Program-made: the position numbers and the translations under genes
Part shown: piece by piece, positions 1 through 5,777 of the stretch
How positions within the stretch are numbered: position 1 is the first letter of the stretch
Layout of the letters: the number at the start of each line of letters is the position of its first letter
Source of the DNA: Anaerolineaceae bacterium
GTDB taxonomy: Bacteria > Chloroflexota > Anaerolineae > Anaerolineales > Anaerolineaceae
Reading direction: 5' to 3'
Length of the DNA stretch: 5,876 nucleotides
NCBI GenBank assembly: GCA_027348305.1
Contig: DAIEPS010000122.1
Coordinates: 1 to 5,876 of the forward strand
Notes under the pieces: generated by a model
Database searches by the model: none
Seen by the model: the letters and a program-made list of their open reading frames with translations, nothing else
Told to the model about the DNA's origin: nothing

Positions 1-2
1 AT

Positions 3-422
3 ACTCTTTACCGATATTGTCTTTCTGAGCAGATCACTTTCACTCGATCTCGTCCTTATCAGAAAAACGATCAGGCCCATGTTGAGCAGAAAAACTGGTC
101 TGTTGTTCGCCACACCGTTGGTTATGACCGTCTGGAAACCCCTGAGGAACTATCTTTGTTAGGTTCAATCTATACCGATCTTCGGTTTTATATCAATTTC
201 TTCCAACCTGTTCTCAAACTAGTAGCCAAAGACCGGGTTGACGGTAAAACCATCCACACGTATGATCAGGCCAAGACTCCATTTAGAAGAGTTCTGGAAC
301 TTGACTCACTTCCAATGGAGATCAAAGCTCGCCTTACTGATCAATACTTGCATTTGAATCCTGTGACTTTGAGAACTAACATTGATTCAAAGGTAGCCTT
401 ATTATGGAAGATTGTTCGGTAA
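3..422 (+). CDS. DDE (integrase-core, rve-type) transposase, C-terminal fragment
   Basis: The frame is open from base 3 to the TAA at 420-422 and gives 139 residues with no start codon needed, because the gene enters from the left edge. The segment TFTRSRPYQKNDQAHVEQKN at visible residues 12-31 matches the block around the third catalytic residue of the retroviral-integrase-like DDE domain. E28 (codon 84-86) would be the catalytic glutamate. After it comes the usual post-catalytic helix (QKNWSVVRHTVGYDR) and a C-terminal tail ending in LLWKIVR, which I recall from IS-encoded integrase-like transposases of the IS481/ISNCY type. The two catalytic aspartates lie outside the window. The protein would cut and join the IS ends; whether the full gene is intact cannot be judged. 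No frameshift is visible in the part shown. Confidence 0.8.
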   Translation, partial: TLYRYCLSEQITFTRSRPYQKNDQAHVEQKNWSVVRHTVGYDRLETPEELSLLGSIYTDLRFYINFFQPVLKLVAKDRVDGKTIHTYDQAKTPFRRVLELDSLPMEIKARLTDQYLHLNPVTLRTNIDSKVALLWKIVR

Positions 423-439
423 CATTCTTATTTGAGACA
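419..439 (+). repeat. IS-end direct repeat, copy 1
   Basis: A 21-bp motif starts at the last base of the transposase arginine codon and includes its TAA stop. It begins GTAACATT and contains TTTGAG. It matches copy 2 (454-474) at 17 of 21 positions by eye, with a start-to-start spacing of 35 bp. It is probably an internal transposase-binding site of the IS end. Confidence 0.65.
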
Positions 440-453
440 ACGATTACCCTAAA

Positions 454-474
454 GTAACATTTTCTTTTGAGGCA
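454..474 (+). repeat. IS-end direct repeat, copy 2 (probably terminal)
   Basis: This is the second copy of the motif at 419-439: it begins GTAACATT and contains TTTGAG, followed by GCATTACGA instead of the ACAACGA of copy 1. As the outer copy it is the better candidate for the terminal repeat, so the IS/host boundary is probably within a few bases of 474-480. Confidence 0.6.
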
Positions 475-537
475 TTACGAAGGAATTTTCATTATTTTTT
501 AATTAATTGTAATGAATGATGGGGTATTCCACAAATA

Positions 538-546
538 TGGTAAAAT
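538..546 (+). promoter_or_regulatory. Extended -10 promoter of the toxin-antitoxin operon
   Basis: TGG-TAAAAT is an extended -10 element (TGn plus a hexamer one base off TATAAT), about 28 bases before the antitoxin ATG. There is no good -35 hexamer 16-18 bases upstream, which is normal for extended -10 promoters. The predicted transcript start is near 553. The same nine bases recur at 5415-5423 before another gene. Stretch 481-537 is AT-rich (including TTAATTAA at 499-506) and could carry the operator for antitoxin autoregulation, but I see no clear palindrome that proves it. Confidence 0.5.
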
Positions 547-573
547 ATCAATTAATGGTTCAAAGGAGAAAAC

Positions 574-819
574 ATGGAATCCAAAGTAAGAATTTATCGC
601 GGCGGACGCCTGGTTATCCCTGCCAATTTCCGTAAAGCATTGGGCATTGAAAACGGCGATGAAATTGTTTTACACCTTGAGGAGGATTCCATACGCCTCA
701 TCAGTTTGCAAGAAGCAGTGCACCAAGCTCAAAACAGGGTAAAGAAATATGTTCCCTCGACAATATCACTTTCAGATGAATTAATTGCTGAACGGCGTGA
801 AGAAGCCAAACATGAATGA
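574..819 (+). CDS. AbrB/MazE-fold antitoxin of a type II toxin-antitoxin pair
   Basis: An 81-residue protein of typical size for AbrB-family antitoxins. The start is ATG 574, with a strong Shine-Dalgarno AAAGGAG at 562-568, five bases upstream. Residues ~5-50 form the SpoVT/AbrB swapped-hairpin DNA-binding fold: GGRLVIPANFRKALGIENGD at 10-29 has the conserved 'R-L-V-I-P-x-x-x-R-x-x-L-G-I-x-x-G-D' pattern. The charged C-terminal tail (DELIAERREEA, residues 68-78) is the type of segment that in this family wraps the toxin and blocks its active site. It is followed, with an 8-base overlap, by a PIN toxin, so it probably neutralises that toxin by protein contact and represses its own promoter, alone or as a complex. 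Function comes from family and context; the specific subfamily (VapB-like versus MazE-like) is not resolved. Confidence 0.88.
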   Translation: MESKVRIYRGGRLVIPANFRKALGIENGDEIVLHLEEDSIRLISLQEAVHQAQNRVKKYVPSTISLSDELIAERREEAKHE

Positions 820-1195
820 GTATGTATTGGATGCTTCTGCCCTACTCGTGCTGCTCCAAAATGAACCAGGCGCGGAACTCGTTCAAAACTGTTTACCAAC
901 CTCAGTAATTTCCAGCGTTAACTTTTCTGAAACTGTTTCACGGCTTACAAGATATGGAATGCCTGATGCTGAGATTCGTGACATGCTGGAATTGCTTGGA
1001 TTGGAAATAGTACCTTTCTACACAGATCAGGCCTATGAAAGCGGATTTTTATCTGCTTCCACAAAATCATCCGGCTTATCTTTTGGTGATCGTGCATGCC
1101 TTGCTTTGGCGCAACAATTGAATAGAACTGCGCTTACTTCTGATAAAGCTTGGAAATCGCTGGATTTGGGAATTCAAATAGAAATGATCCGCTAA
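812..1195 (+). CDS. PIN-domain ribonuclease toxin (VapC-like)
   Basis: A 127-residue single-domain PIN protein, normal for VapC toxins. I chose ATG 812 because the protein then begins MNEYVLDASALL, with the first catalytic aspartate at position 7 as usual; the upstream TTG at 785 in the same frame would add residues that belong to the antitoxin tail. The four acidic metal-binding positions are visible: D7 (LDASALL), E40 (NFSETVSRL), D93 (LSFGDRACLALA) and D111 (TSDKAW). The toxin therefore looks catalytically intact. Known family members cleave RNA, often initiator tRNA or 23S rRNA; the target here cannot be read from sequence. The ATG overlaps the antitoxin's last codons by 8 bases and has little Shine-Dalgarno of its own, suggesting translation coupled to the antitoxin. 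Its TAA shares one base with the rsmG ATG. Confidence 0.9.
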   Translation: MNEYVLDASALLVLLQNEPGAELVQNCLPTSVISSVNFSETVSRLTRYGMPDAEIRDMLELLGLEIVPFYTDQAYESGFLSASTKSSGLSFGDRACLALAQQLNRTALTSDKAWKSLDLGIQIEMIR

Positions 1196-1908
1196 TGATT
1201 AATCCGTTTATTACAGAATCACAAAAATATACAGGCGCTCCCCTCACCGAGAAGCAGGTGAAGGCGTTTGAGGTTTTTGAAGCCGAGCTGATGAGTTGGA
1301 ATGAGAAGTTCAACCTCACAGCCATCCGCGACGCTGAAGGGATTCGCATCAAACATTTTCTGGATTCCCTGACCTGCCTGCAGGTGATGAAACCGCTGCA
1401 TAATGAGCGGATCATTGACGTCGGCACAGGGGCGGGTTTTCCGGGCATCCCATTAAAGATCATCAATCCCGGGCTCAAACTCACACTGGTGGAATCCGTG
1501 GGTAAGAAAGCCGGTTTCTGCAGGCACATGGTTGAAACATTGCATCTTGATAATGTGGAAGTGTTGACCCTGAGGGCTGAAGAAGTCGGCCGCCTGCCCA
1601 ACCACCGCGCTCAATACGATTGGGCCCTTGCGCGCGCAGTGGCCAGCCTGCCGATCCTTTCTGAATACCTGATTCCACTGCTCAAAATCGGCGGACACAT
1701 GCTCGCTCAAAAAGGTGAAAGCGCGCATGCTGAAGCCCAGGCGAGTGATAATGCGCTCAAACTGCTTGGCGCTCAACTGCAAAAGATAGACAAGATCACC
1801 CTGCCGGGTGTGGTGGATGAACGCTTCCTCGTGGTAATTAAAAAGACAGCCGCCACCCCCGCCGCCTACCCGCGGACCGTCGGCATCCCAGCCAAAAAAC
1901 CTTTATAA
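1195..1908 (+). CDS. rsmG: 16S rRNA (guanine527-N7)-methyltransferase RsmG
   Basis: RsmG (GidB) transfers a methyl group from SAM to N7 of G527 in the 530 loop of 16S rRNA; in several bacteria its loss gives low-level streptomycin resistance. The 237-residue product has the family's landmarks: WNEKFNLTAIRD at 35-46, the SAM-binding glycine loop IIDVGTGAGFPGIPL at 73-87, LVESVGKKAGF at 98-108, DWALARAVASL at 132-142, and the typical C-terminal ending PRTVGIPAKKPL. I preferred ATG 1195 to the in-frame TTG at 1150, which would add 15 residues encoded inside the toxin gene. ATG 1195 overlaps the toxin stop (TAATG) and has no clear Shine-Dalgarno, so reinitiation after the toxin is likely. The gene is complete and appears intact. 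It converges with recF with only 4 bases between stop codons. Confidence 0.96.
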   Translation: MINPFITESQKYTGAPLTEKQVKAFEVFEAELMSWNEKFNLTAIRDAEGIRIKHFLDSLTCLQVMKPLHNERIIDVGTGAGFPGIPLKIINPGLKLTLVESVGKKAGFCRHMVETLHLDNVEVLTLRAEEVGRLPNHRAQYDWALARAVASLPILSEYLIPLLKIGGHMLAQKGESAHAEAQASDNALKLLGAQLQKIDKITLPGVVDERFLVVIKKTAATPAAYPRTVGIPAKKPL

Positions 1909-1912
1909 CGGA

Positions 1913-3121
1913 TCAGGGATTGATGGCACTCACCGAGCCGCTGGATATCTGCCAGCGCTCGCATTTTTCAACAAAACCGGGTGAGAACAGGTTAAGATCA
2001 GTGGTGGTCAAGATCGCCTGTTCGGCTTTTTCCAAATAGCTTAACAAGAAATTCCGTCTATCTACATCCAATTCAGCCAGGGTTTCATCTAGCAGCAGCA
2101 CCGGCCATTGGGCTGTCTTCTGTTTCAGCCAATCCACTTCAGCAAGTTTCAATGAGAGGATGGCCGTGCGGATCTGTCCGCGCGAGCCGAAATCGGTGAG
2201 GTCAATGCCGTTGCACAAGATGCGCATCTCATCCCGATGCGGACCGACTGTAGTAACGCCGCGGGCGATCTCTTCGTTTCTGACCTGTTTGAGTCTTTCA
2301 GCAAAACCCTGCTGCAGTTGCTTTAGAGTGAATCCGTCTCTCTGGGCGGGGGTTTGCAAGGGTAAACTGAACTGCCCTTCAGGTTTCGGCAGCGGATCGT
2401 AAGAAGGCTGGTAGTTCAAACGGATGACTTCCTTGCCGCCGCTCAACTTCTCATGGATCCTGATCGCCATCTGCTCGATCTCTTGAACCGCGAGAATACG
2501 TGACTGGATGATGCGGGCACCGCGGCTGGTGAGCACGTCGTCCCAATAATCCAATTGAGAAGCGTCTCCACCGCGCTCTGCCAGCAGCTTGAGCAGCGCA
2601 TTGCGCTGGGTAATGGCCTGGTTGTATTCTGAGAGCGCCTGGGTGAAAAATGGGTCCGCCTGCGCGGATGCAAGGTTCAAGTACCGGCGCCGCTCTTCCG
2701 GTCCGCCTTCAAGGATGCGGGTCATCTGGGGTAAAAAGATGACGGCATTGAAATGACCGACCACCTGGGTGACGGGTGTTTTGACGCCGTCCAGCAGCAC
2801 TTCCTTGCGCAGACGTGAACCGCCGTTGCCGTTCGAATCCTGGATAAGGCGCACTTCCATCTTATGCCCCTGGTCGCCACGCTGGTAAGATGCCACCAGG
2901 CGCGCCACGGTCAGCTCTTCGCTTGTGGCAACAAAATTCAAGAGCTGCCGGTCGTTCATGGCATGAAAAGATGTGAAGGTAGCCAGGTAATAGACTGCTT
3001 CCAACAGGGAGGTTTTTCCCTGGGCATTAGACCCCATTAACAAAAGAATCCGCCTTGGCACGTCCATATCCAGGCGGGAGAAAAGCCGAAAGTTGGTCAG
3101 CGAAAGATGCGTCAGATACAT
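1913..3121 (-). CDS. recF: DNA replication/repair protein RecF
   Basis: RecF is an SMC/ABC-type ATPase that binds DNA at ssDNA gaps and, with RecO and RecR, helps load RecA onto SSB-coated DNA. The 402-residue product is somewhat longer than the usual ~360-370. The N-terminus MYLTHLSLTNFRLF is typical. Walker A is GSNAQGKTS at 30-38; GPHRDE is at 293-298; the ABC signature region SRGQIRTAILSLKLAE is at 313-328; Walker B and the D-loop are PVLLLDETLAELD at 340-352. Walker B reads D345-E346, where many RecF proteins have two aspartates, but the acidic pair is kept. Extra length comes partly from a loop near 95-107 and from 235-262. The start lies 3 bases after the def stop codon with no strong ribosome binding site, pointing to translational coupling in a def-recF transcript. 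All ATPase motifs appear intact. Confidence 0.96.
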   Translation of the reverse strand: MYLTHLSLTNFRLFSRLDMDVPRRILLLMGSNAQGKTSLLEAVYYLATFTSFHAMNDRQLLNFVATSEELTVARLVASYQRGDQGHKMEVRLIQDSNGNGGSRLRKEVLLDGVKTPVTQVVGHFNAVIFLPQMTRILEGGPEERRRYLNLASAQADPFFTQALSEYNQAITQRNALLKLLAERGGDASQLDYWDDVLTSRGARIIQSRILAVQEIEQMAIRIHEKLSGGKEVIRLNYQPSYDPLPKPEGQFSLPLQTPAQRDGFTLKQLQQGFAERLKQVRNEEIARGVTTVGPHRDEMRILCNGIDLTDFGSRGQIRTAILSLKLAEVDWLKQKTAQWPVLLLDETLAELDVDRRNFLLSYLEKAEQAILTTTDLNLFSPGFVEKCERWQISSGSVSAINP

Positions 3122-3124
3122 GGA

Positions 3125-3658
3125 TCAATCAAGCGGCGTTTCTTCGTCATCACGGGGTTTCCACACTTTATCGGTGCGGTCAGTATAGATGATGCCCTCC
3201 AGATGGTCGATCTCATGTTGAAAGATGCGCGCCAGCCAGCCTTCCGCCTTGATCTTGATCGGCGAGCCGTGGCGGTTAAAGGCTTTGACCGTGATCCTTT
3301 CGTGGCGTTCCACCTCTCCAACAAGATCAGGGACGGAGAGGCAGCCTTCCACACCCAGTACCATTTCATCAGATCTCTCAACGATCTCGGGGTTTACGAG
3401 CACATACAATTTTTTGGGGGTTGCGGAATTCTCAGCACCCTCTTCAAGCTCATCGTCTTCATCTTCTGCATACTCGATCACCACCAGGCGCTGTGATACT
3501 GCCACCTGCGGTGCAGCCAGACCAACGCCCGGAGCATCACGCATGGTGTCGATCATGTTGGTCACCAGCATTTGAAAATCCTTGCCAAAATCAGTCACTT
3601 TACGGGCTTTTCGCCTGAGAATTGGATCGGGAACACTTACAATATCTAAAATCGCCAT
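3125..3658 (-). CDS. def: Peptide deformylase
   Basis: Peptide deformylase removes the formyl group from the N-terminal methionine of nascent proteins, using a divalent metal (usually iron). Numbering from the ATG at 3658, the 177-residue product shows all three motifs: GVGLAAPQ at 44-51; EGCLSVP at 104-110, with metal ligand C106; and QHEIDHLEG at 147-155, with ligands H148 and H152 and catalytic E149. Two ATG codons stand in tandem (3661 and 3658). I prefer the second because the GAGG at 3665-3668 is then six bases away and the protein begins MAIL as in many relatives; the first would be only three bases away. An acidic low-complexity insert (EDEDDELEEGAENSA, about 65-79) lies between motifs 1 and 2. 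The gene sits 36 bases after the cNMP/PH gene and 3 bases before recF, probably in one operon. Confidence 0.96.
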   Translation of the reverse strand: MAILDIVSVPDPILRRKARKVTDFGKDFQMLVTNMIDTMRDAPGVGLAAPQVAVSQRLVVIEYAEDEDDELEEGAENSATPKKLYVLVNPEIVERSDEMVLGVEGCLSVPDLVGEVERHERITVKAFNRHGSPIKIKAEGWLARIFQHEIDHLEGIIYTDRTDKVWKPRDDEETPLD

Positions 3659-3694
3659 CATTAACCTCGTTTATTAGTCAATCAACAGCCAATT

Positions 3695-5350
3695 TTACTC
3701 GTTTTCGTCTTCATTTGCCTGTTGATTTTCTTTTTGAATTTCTTCGTAGGTTTTGATCCATTCAACGAATTTCTGCTGTTCATTCTTCTTGGCGGTTTCA
3801 AGTGTTGCCCTATAGCGTGCATAGATCTCAGCCTGAACTTCCGACGGCTGATAGACGTTGTCAAAGGTCAATTCTTCATTACCGATTTTGATCTTGACTG
3901 TGCCAAAATTCAGCACAAGGTTGATCAGCCCCTTGCGTTCAAACTCGACCGTCTGGATGTTCTTCACAGGCGCTGAGCGGCGGTCGTCAGTGCCCAACGG
4001 CTTCTTATACACATCTATTAATTGATCATCGGTAATAATGTAAACATCATTCTGCCAATCCTGGAATTGGTAGATCCACCAACCCCAGCCGGCTGCGGCC
4101 AGGATCAATGCGCCGATATAAACAACAACGTCAGGGATGGTGCTGAGGAATCCAAGGATGCGCGCAAGCACCACCAGTACGATTGCCAGCAAAAAGAACC
4201 CGGGGAGGGCTGTCTTCTTAAAAAGGATCCACCAATGTGTGCGATAGATGACCGAGTTGTCTTTCTCAGTTCTTAGATTGAAGAGACCAGCCAGCATGTT
4301 TGAGATCGACCCTGATCGGTCAGAAGCCTCGGAGTATCCGCTGTGATCGGCGTTCATATGAGCGGTCTTGCGCCCTGATCGTGAATTCACTTTGCCAGTC
4401 AACGCATCGCGTATCTCGCGCTTTTCCGCCTGGGTTGCTTCCAACGCTGCTGCCTGACGTCTGATCTCAAGCAGCTCATAGATCACATAAGGATAGGGCA
4501 GCCGTTTAAACTGCAGGTCGCCGGTATAGGTACGGACGGTCACGGTGCCAAACCCAAACAACCTGCCCATCAATGAAGTATCAACACCGATTGAAAGCAC
4601 CGCGTTGACCGGGGATTCATGCCTGCTTTCGTAAAAACCGATCAACTTCTTTTGAACGCAAACACGCTCGCGGGTCAGAATAAAAAAGTCGTTGCCCCAT
4701 TCCATGCCGGCCCAGGCACACAAAACAATGCCCAGCGTGAGTTCAACCAGAGAGAGGATGAGCAGCGGCACAAAGTTATTGATCGAGGCCAGCGTGGAAA
4801 AAAGCAAAAACGAGAATCCCACCAAGAAAGCTCCGCCCGTGAGAAACAAGCGTAAGAATAGGAAGAAGGGGTGCCTGCGGCTGAAGAGTTCAACCCCCTC
4901 ATCCGCAGCGCGCCATGGTAATTTCTGAGTGCTGGTCAGCAGATAGGTTTTTTGAAACAACGAGAAGGCAGCGTGCAATACCGGATAGGCATCCGCGATG
5001 GCGCGGGCTTTGCTGCCCCTGATGCGCAACACGGTCACCGCCGACACACAGACAGCTCGAGTTTGATAAGTGCGATTGCCAGTCAACGACTCTTCGCCAA
5101 AATGGTCCCCTGTGCCCATGACACCGAGGGTTCTATCAGCTTTCGCCTGGTGGTATATGATCTTCACTTTACCGGAAAGGATGAAAAATAGTTCAGAGGC
5201 CGGGTAGCCGTCTGAGAAAACCGTTGCTCCAACTGGAAAATTCAACTGTTCAAAATATGGCGCTATCCTATTCAAGTCTTCATCATCAAGCATTGAAAAC
5301 GGAAAAAGTGATTTTATAGCAGCCAATTGATCAGGAGGGTCTACGATCAT
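3695..5350 (-). CDS. Membrane protein: cyclic-nucleotide-binding domain plus two TM-PH units
   Basis: This 551-residue protein is not one I can name. Residues ~10-135 are a CRP/cAMP-receptor-like cyclic-nucleotide-binding domain. Its phosphate-binding cassette reads FGEESLTGNRTYQTRAV (84-100), keeping the G-E pair (85-86) and an arginine (R98) that in true cNMP binders contact ribose and phosphate. Two hydrophobic segments follow (about 163-186 and 192-215), then a bacterial PH (YdbS/bPH_2-like) domain at about 219-295. A polar helical linker (about 297-350) leads to a second hydrophobic pair (about 380-400 and 406-427) and a second PH-like domain (about 433-515). A charged tail rich in K, E, Q and N (516-551) may form a coiled coil. 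The two TM-PH units resemble each other and look duplicated. No DNA-binding or enzyme domain is seen, so a membrane-bound ligand sensor or scaffold is a guess. The ATG at 5350 keeps the first helix of the cNMP domain; it has no proper Shine-Dalgarno. Confidence 0.85.
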   Translation of the reverse strand: MIVDPPDQLAAIKSLFPFSMLDDEDLNRIAPYFEQLNFPVGATVFSDGYPASELFFILSGKVKIIYHQAKADRTLGVMGTGDHFGEESLTGNRTYQTRAVCVSAVTVLRIRGSKARAIADAYPVLHAAFSLFQKTYLLTSTQKLPWRAADEGVELFSRRHPFFLFLRLFLTGGAFLVGFSFLLFSTLASINNFVPLLILSLVELTLGIVLCAWAGMEWGNDFFILTRERVCVQKKLIGFYESRHESPVNAVLSIGVDTSLMGRLFGFGTVTVRTYTGDLQFKRLPYPYVIYELLEIRRQAAALEATQAEKREIRDALTGKVNSRSGRKTAHMNADHSGYSEASDRSGSISNMLAGLFNLRTEKDNSVIYRTHWWILFKKTALPGFFLLAIVLVVLARILGFLSTIPDVVVYIGALILAAAGWGWWIYQFQDWQNDVYIITDDQLIDVYKKPLGTDDRRSAPVKNIQTVEFERKGLINLVLNFGTVKIKIGNEELTFDNVYQPSEVQAEIYARYRATLETAKKNEQQKFVEWIKTYEEIQKENQQANEDENE

Positions 5351-5362
5351 GCCTTAAGTATA
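5351..5362 (-). promoter_or_regulatory. Possible -10 element giving a leaderless transcript
   Basis: On the minus strand TATACT (5362-5357) is followed by six bases and then the ATG at 5350. A -10 hexamer this close would put the transcript start at or next to the A of the ATG. That fits the lack of a usable Shine-Dalgarno (only AAGG, one base from the ATG). I find no convincing -35 hexamer at 16-18 bases. It would drive the cNMP/PH-def-recF operon. Confidence 0.35.
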
Positions 5363-5414
5363 TCCAAACTGCGGTAATTCGCCTATCATGCAAAGGCAAT
5401 AACCATGCTGCATC

Positions 5415-5423
5415 TGGTAAAAT
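5415..5423 (+). promoter_or_regulatory. Extended -10 promoter of the peptidoglycan-binding-like gene
   Basis: TGG-TAAAAT, identical to the nine bases at 538-546, lies 33 bases before the ATG at 5457. It predicts a transcript start near 5430 and a leader of about 27 bases. The -35 region is poor, as expected for an extended -10 promoter. Together with the minus-strand signal at 5351-5362 it makes 5351-5456 a divergent promoter region. Confidence 0.5.
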
Positions 5424-5456
5424 CGAGGATGTTGGTAGAAACATGGAGTATTGGAT

Positions 5457-5777
5457 ATGAAACATTTACGCAACTTTTCATTAATTCGATGGATGTCGCT
5501 GGCTCTAATTGCGGCCGGCGTATTACTGTTAGTCTTCCAGTTGGTAGTATTCAGCCGTCTGCGTTCGTCCTTCTCGCCCGGTTCGACGATTGCCGGTGTG
5601 GATGTATCAGGGCTGGATATTGACCAGGCCGCCGACCGTCTGACCCAGGCATATTCGGTGCCCGTAGAACTTCATTACGGCGATAGCAGCTTCCAGGTAA
5701 AACCCGCCACGCTTGGGTTTTCACTTGATCTGAGCAGCATGATGGCCGCCGCAGACCAGGCCAGGGTGATCGAGTAG
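5457..5777 (+). CDS. Membrane-anchored peptidoglycan-binding-like protein (VanW/PG_binding_4 type), N-terminal part
   Basis: ATG 5457 is preceded by GGAG at 5445-5448, eight bases upstream. Residues ~9-32 are a single hydrophobic segment after a short basic start (MKHLRNFSLIR), a signal anchor with the bulk outside the cell. From residue ~40 the sequence TIAGVDVSGLDIDQAADRL and the later VKPATLGFSLD fit the PG_binding_4 domain found before VanW, L,D-transpeptidase or related domains in envelope proteins. Such families normally run to several hundred residues, yet the frame stops at TAG 5775-5777 after 106 residues. The sequence from about 5753-5765 onward looks foreign, so this stop is probably an artefact and the true gene continues elsewhere. 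The last trustworthy residues are about AAADQAR. The catalytic or C-terminal domain is missing, so the exact function is open. Confidence 0.7.
   Translation: MKHLRNFSLIRWMSLALIAAGVLLLVFQLVVFSRLRSSFSPGSTIAGVDVSGLDIDQAADRLTQAYSVPVELHYGDSSFQVKPATLGFSLDLSSMMAAADQARVIE
5753..5765. other. Probable chimeric junction with short shared sequence
   Basis: AGACCAGGCCAGG can be read two ways. On the plus strand it continues the peptidoglycan-binding-like protein (AADQAR). On the minus strand it completes a YbjN-like segment (SITLAW). A short stretch that fits both genes is where a false join, by assembly overlap or template switching, would be expected. A real rearrangement through microhomology is the alternative. 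Confidence 0.6.

Larger units (their letters stand above)
1..480 (+). mobile_element. 3' part of an insertion sequence, cut by the window edge
   Basis: This stretch holds the end of a DDE transposase gene followed by two directly repeated copies of a ~21-bp motif just past its stop codon. Short repeats right after the transposase stop are what transposase-binding IS ends usually look like, so I place the right end of the element near 474-480. The exact terminus is uncertain because the left end, and so the partner inverted repeat, lies outside the window. The block is visibly more AT-rich than the rsmG-recF-def region. The contig beginning inside an IS is what one expects when a multicopy repeat breaks an assembly. 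The IS family was not assigned with confidence. Confidence 0.7.

Noticed and set aside
481..537. Possible operator palindrome (TTAATTAA and nearby AT-rich repeats)
   Set aside because: The AT content makes short palindromes expected by chance, and no spaced pair of matching half-sites is clear.
785..811. TTG at 785 as an earlier toxin start
   Set aside because: It would place nine extra residues before the PIN domain, within the antitoxin tail; ATG 812 puts the first catalytic aspartate at position 7.
1150..1194. TTG at 1150 as an earlier rsmG start
   Set aside because: The 15 extra residues are encoded inside the toxin gene and are not part of the usual RsmG N-terminus; ATG 1195 gives a normal length.
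1134..1601. Minus-strand open frame of about 155 residues opposite rsmG
   Set aside because: It is the antisense shadow of rsmG and the toxin end; no domain or start signal supports it.
1909..1912. Bidirectional terminator between rsmG and recF
   Set aside because: The gap is four bases and neither flank forms a GC-rich hairpin followed by T residues.
3107..3496. Long plus-strand open frame antisense to def
   Set aside because: It lies opposite a fully motif-supported deformylase, has no recognisable family features or ribosome binding site, and mirrors the codon pattern of the real gene.
5387..5413. Weak inverted repeat (ATGCA ... TGCAT) in the divergent promoter region
   Set aside because: Only five bases per arm with a 16-base gap and no T-run; too weak for an operator or terminator call.
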